In this document: piece by piece, positions 60,347 through 64,000 of the stretch
Position numbering within the stretch: the first letter of the stretch is position 1
How the letters are laid out: every line of letters starts with the position of its first letter
Assembly: GCA_916048095.2 (NCBI GenBank)
Contig: OU696588.1
Coordinates: forward strand, 5,459,501-5,523,500
Direction: 5' to 3'
From: Sacculina carcini
Taxonomy: Eukaryota > Arthropoda > Thecostraca > Sacculinidae
Length of the DNA stretch: 64,000 bases
The notes under the pieces: model-generated
What the model saw: only the letters and a program-made list of their open reading frames with translations
Told to the model about the DNA's origin: nothing
Database searches by the model: none
Position numbers and translations under genes: made by a program

Positions 60347-60940
60347 AGTGCCTGTGTTTCGCATCGGGGCAGATACGCTGAGTATTTCGGGTCTGGCAGA
60401 GCTACTCTCTGTGTCTCGGTAGTTTGGCGTATCCTGTCATTCGGGTCTCGCACAAAGCTAGAGTGAAGTGGTTATTCTTCTGCTCGCTCATTCGTTGTTC
60501 GCCCGCTAAGGCTAATATCACTAGCATTGCTTTAGATATTAGCCCGTGGCCCTTTTCAGAGAGTGACCACACCTCTGTCTGGGAGTGTCTCCCATTTCTG
60601 CTTTTGTAGTTTATATAAATATTGGACGTTTGCAACGCGAGCGTTATTGTCACTGTGTGCCCTGTGCTTACGCAACATTGTTGCTCGTTGCGCGTATGTG
60701 CACTGTGGCCCGCTGCGCCTATTTTTACTTGTATATATATGTTTAATTTTACTTGTGTGTATAGCTGCGCGTATTTATTGATTTTATTACCTGCAAATTG
60801 CACTTGTATGTTCTGTATTGTACATGATTTTATTATGTATTGTAATGTGTTGCTATGTACTGGTAATGTATAGTCATATATAACTGAAACTACAGCATCT
60901 GTGATGCTTTTGGCGAAGTTAGCCACGAGCGCAACACTAT

Positions 60941-62370
60941 TAGCTGTCAATGTTGAACCTAGTCACATCAAGAAATGCTAATTAATATAATATATAAATT
61001 ATTGCTGATAATAAGAGCAAAATGCTTACATACACCAACCTGATATTGTGGACGAGATAAGCTCTTGCAGAAAGAAAAACACTATATCTAGGCAGAAAAG
61101 CAGAAACTCTTGCTGATTAGCTTAACTAAGCCTGAGCTCACTAATCACGACAGAGCCTCACACTGCGCGCGCGCCAATGCTCACTAACACCATACACACG
61201 TGCACCGACGTGAAGTCGTCTGGACGACGGCCAACAAACCGTCGCGCCATCTGTTGACAATTTCTTCAACGTCGCGCTCGACTAGATCGATAAACATTCT
61301 TGCGACCAGCTGGGTAATGCACAAATACACGCGAACCACCTGCAGATGAGAAAGAACCCACTCTTTACATTCTTATCAAGACTTGTACATCGTTTTCAGA
61401 GTAGACTTCGTTAAATAATTAATTCTCTTAAATGTATTATCAGACTTATCAAACCTAAAACATTTTGATCATTGTGCATAATTTTTTAATTTTATTCTAA
61501 ACAGCCACACATATGCTATGAAATACGTTCTTATACATTGCACTGTACATACATCTTATATAAATACAAGCCTGATTAATACAAATAAACACTATGAAAT
61601 AATATAGTTGCATTTTAAATTTGAAAATTTTGAATTTGCCGGGAGATATGTCAGTGTCATACTACAACACTTGTCATCAAAAATAGACCCAAATTTCTGC
61701 AATATTTGCGTCTAATTTTAGTATTATGACAGACAATTTTAGTATGATTTTAGCATATTTACCATTTTAGTTTCATAGCGAAAACAGGACAGAAGACAGC
61801 TGCAGTAGTTCAAGCGGGGTGTCAACTCTGCTGAATTATCGTTCTTCCCCTTGGACACGGCAGTACAGGCAGGGAAGAAGCAGAGGGTCGACTTCTAGTC
61901 GCCTCTTACTTCACGGAGCGGGTACGGCGGCAATATTCTTATCCCCTGACCGCAGGGTCACAGAGACAGACATTTTACCGAGTGATACGCCTAAAAAGAT
62001 GCACTTAGTAATCGTACAGTGCAATGAATAAATGACGTCACTTTTGCAATTTTGCTAAAACGGTCATAAACTAAACTTGCTAAACTGCGAGACGGAGTGA
62101 GAGTGTTTATTAGACTTTTTTTAACCTACACTCAGATATATTGAAACAGCAATATTGAGTACGGCTGACAACTTAATGGATGCTAATATTGTCATCCACA
62201 GGGTTGCCTTGTGCCGCGTGGTGTATTTGTGGCGGTGTAGTGGTCAGTGGTGATTGATGATATGGGTCGAGGTCGGCACCCTTTTGTCACCTCCCTCCTC
62301 ACGCCTCTTCACTGAGACAAGCGCAAAAATAAACTGCCCGTGTTAGCTGACTGATAATTCGTGCCAAACA
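60941..62370. other. No gene recognised
   Basis: Mixed AT-rich and moderately GC-rich DNA. A 70-codon frame at 61,819-62,031 has no recognisable motif and no splice context. No TIR or LTR was found. Confidence 0.4.
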
Positions 62371-62540
62371 CTCGTGCGTGTTCTACTCATCACCAGACAC
62401 ACAAGCAAACAAGCCCCTCGCTGTCATGGCAGAGCTAGTGAGCGTCTCGCACGTGAGCTCCTCGGCACCCAGCACCTTGCTGCCACTCGCTCAGGCATCA
62501 AACACCACCGACTCACCTGTTTGTGACCCGACTGACACCG

Positions 62541-62557
62541 TGACGTCATCACATTGG
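62541..62557 (+). promoter_or_regulatory. CRE palindrome and inverted CCAAT box
   Basis: TGACGTCA at 62,541-62,548, followed by ATTGG (CCAAT on the minus strand) at 62,553-62,557, about 190 bp upstream of the candidate start codon at 62,743. The pairing of a full CRE and a CCAAT box is common in promoters of housekeeping genes. Confidence 0.45.
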
Positions 62558-62587
62558 TGACCTTGTAGCGCACTGCTGGCGCTGTTG

Positions 62588-62612
62588 ACACACAGACAGA
62601 CAGACAGACAGA
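62588..62612. repeat. (CAGA)n short repeat
   Basis: ACACAGACAGACAGACAGACAGACA. Confidence 0.9.
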
Positions 62613-62742
62613 CACGTCTTGTCGGGTCGGTGAGGCACAGTGGTCGACACATCTTGTGTTGACATCTGCTGCTGTGAGGCTGCTGTTTGTAGAAGCTCGG
62701 GTGCATCAGTTGTTGTTGTACGGTGTTGTACAGCTAGTGAAG

Positions 62743-62754
62743 ATGGTCAAGCAG
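62743..62754 (+). CDS. Candidate first coding exon, unidentified gene (MVKQ)
   Basis: GTGAAG-ATGGTCAAGCAG|GTAAGA: an ATG with A at -3 and G at +4, and after four codons a consensus donor. It lies downstream of a CRE/CCAAT pair. The exon is tiny and alone proves little, but its phase (0) fits the candidate exon at 63,848. I do not recognise the protein. Confidence 0.35.
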
Positions 62755-63847
62755 GTAAGAAAATGCCGACTGATTCACACCTACACTCTGACATCGACTC
62801 AGTGAATGCTACAAGTATACTACGACAGATATCGCAATACAGGCTCCGCTTATATTAGTCTACCGAGAATCACTGTAGTGGACAGTACCCGCCCAAAAAA
62901 TTGCACGCCAAACACACAAAAAACAATTTATTATTGACGGAATCAAAGTGACACAACATAATCTTTGATCATTTAAAAATTTTCACTTTATTAATATCAA
63001 TTGATAAAAAATTCCTACACATAGATGGAAACGCAGAAACTAAATGTTTGGTAGCTTGCACAACAGAGAGCGGCTGCCACCAAACATAAACCAACCTCTA
63101 ATAATGCTCAAGCAATACTTCATCTGAGAATTTCAAGTATCCTGGTAGAAGTCAACATTGGGTTCGCTGTTAGTCATGCAAAAATATGTATAGTTATCTC
63201 GTGATGTTGAAATCGAGGACCTTCCAAATTATGACCAATTGACATGTAAATGAGTGATATTAACACTCGTGCGTGCAAACTATTGGCGGTTTCCGTAGAT
63301 GGGAAAATAATGGGGCCTGCGTATACTCTCAATAGGCTGTCGTATGCGATTTTAATGCTAATAATTAATTGGATTTGTAGATGCAGCGAATCAGTCAGAA
63401 GTAGTTCTTGTAACAATATTTATCGCCACAAAACGTACGGTCACAAATATAGTTGGCACATTGGTGTGTGTGTATGTGTGTGTGTGATATGTCTGTATGT
63501 CTATGTGTGATGTGTGATATGTCTGTATGTGTATGTGTGATGTGTGTGTGTGTGTGATATGTCTGTATGTGTATGCGTGTGTGTGATATGTATGTGTATG
63601 TGTGATGTGTGTGTATGTGTGTATGTGTATGTATGTGTATATGTGTGCGTATGTGTGTGTGTGATGTGTGTGTATGTGTGATGTGTGTGTATGTGTGTAT
63701 GTGTTATGTGTGTGTATGTGTGATGTGTGTGTGTATGTGTGTATGTGTTATGTGCGTGTGTGTGTGTGTCATGTGTATGTGTGATGGGTGTGATGTGTGT
63801 GATGTGAATATGTGATATGTGTGTATGTGTGTGTGTGTTGACCGCAG
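62755..63847 (+). other. Candidate intron of the unidentified gene
   Basis: Starts GTAAGA and ends TGACCGCAG after a TG-rich tract. Apart from the terminal microsatellite it has no recognised element. Confidence 0.3.
63461..63838. repeat. Complex TG/TATG/TGATG microsatellite
   Basis: About 380 nt of TG units interrupted by TATG, GATATGTC and GATG. Frames rich in Cys, Val and Met here are artefacts. Confidence 0.97.
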
Positions 63848-63895
63848 GAAACGATGATTTTCGACCCGAGCCGAGGCAGAATGATACTTTTGCCG
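63848..63895 (+). CDS. Candidate second exon of the unidentified gene
   Basis: CCGCAG|GAAACGATG...TTGCCG|GTAATT: 48 nt, 16 codons (ETMIFDPSRGRMILLP), phase 0 on both sides and so in frame with MVKQ. Its acceptor follows a UG-rich tract, as many GDH acceptors do in this genome. Function unknown. Confidence 0.35.
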
Positions 63896-64000
63896 GTAAT
63901 TTGTCGCTTCAGAAACACTTGAAAAACATGCCAACTTGAGTATACATTGGTACAGCACTAGTGCATGCTGGCATATGAGCCAGTGCTGATGTCTGCAACC

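Larger units (their letters stand above)
59972..60936 (+). mobile_element. Probable solo LTR, 965 bp, with a heat-shock-type promoter
   Basis: It is bounded by TGTGGCGTACACC and CACGAGCGCAACA and flanked by CTAT on both sides (59,968-59,971 and 60,937-60,940). Inside, in LTR order, are an upstream part, a heat-shock element at 60,292-60,311, a TATA box at 60,339-60,346 and a GC-rich transcribed-like part. The interior shows no significant ORF. A 4-bp duplication can occur by chance, so the borders are tentative. Confidence 0.5.

Noticed and set aside
60402..60950. 182-codon minus-strand frame
   Set aside because: No recognisable motif or splice context, and it lies over the probable solo LTR and its promoter elements.
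61880..61920. tRNA or SINE promoter near GTCGACTTCTAGTCG
   Set aside because: The B-box-like match is poor, there is no A box at the right distance and no cloverleaf.
61819..62031. 70-codon plus-strand frame in moderately GC-rich DNA
   Set aside because: No homology recognised, no Kozak or promoter context; too short to call.

Overview
The window looks like nuclear DNA of an invertebrate animal. It holds one ordinary spliced gene with GT-AG introns, a mitochondrial glutamate dehydrogenase (GDH). Nearly everything else is mobile DNA: Ty3/gypsy-like LTR retrotransposons, two non-LTR retrotransposons of the CR1/L2/Jockey kind, rolling-circle Helitrons, hAT-type MITEs and long dinucleotide microsatellites. 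I cannot name the species. The GDH peptide resembles arthropod and lophotrochozoan enzymes most, by memory of motifs only. No CRISPR array, rRNA, tRNA or bacterial-style operon was seen.

Layout. 1-8,309: pieces of a divergent LTR family (family F): a pol 3' end at 1-505, then LTR-like AT-rich DNA, then a broken gag-pro. The gag-pro is split by Gypsy-A (2,070-7,391, minus strand, 4-bp TSD AACG). 8,310-39,562: one old LINE (LINE1), about 5 kb in its original form, cut apart by later insertions. These are Gypsy-B (10,002-14,820, TSD TATCT); a solo LTR (15,597-16,112, TSD ATATA); Gypsy-C (17,132-28,268, TSD TTAT), itself carrying a TRIM inside pol (18,913-20,097) and element E inside its LTR (23,012-28,141, TSD GATAC); and a composite of truncated Gypsy-K (28,571 to about 30,799) plus LINE2 (about 30,800-38,840), which is split by Gypsy-D (33,833-38,399, TSD TTACC). 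The nesting is resolved to the base by TG...CA termini and target-site duplications, and several flanking reading frames rejoin exactly across the insertions.

40,409-59,209: the GDH gene, minus strand, 14 coding exons that sum to 1,626 nt (541 codons plus stop) with every exon phase consistent. Intron 11 is about 11.1 kb and is almost filled by two non-autonomous Helitrons lying head to tail (41,195-46,826 and 46,827-51,963). Other introns carry four hAT-like MITEs, small tandem repeats and UG-rich tracts beside about half of the 3' splice sites. 59,210-64,000: a probable solo LTR (59,972-60,936) with a perfect four-unit heat-shock element just upstream of a TATA box; then mostly non-coding DNA; then a promoter-like region and two short candidate exons of an unidentified plus-strand gene at 62,743 and 63,848.

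Most interesting: the tandem Helitrons with more than two dozen internal copies of their own 3' hairpin; a 12-nt sequence beside the LTR of family F/E that matches the 5' end, not the 3' end, of tRNA-Phe as a possible primer site; Gypsy-B, whose reading frame starts on the last base of one LTR and stops inside the other; the heat-shock-like LTR; and a Helitron end about 27 nt from a GDH 3' splice site.
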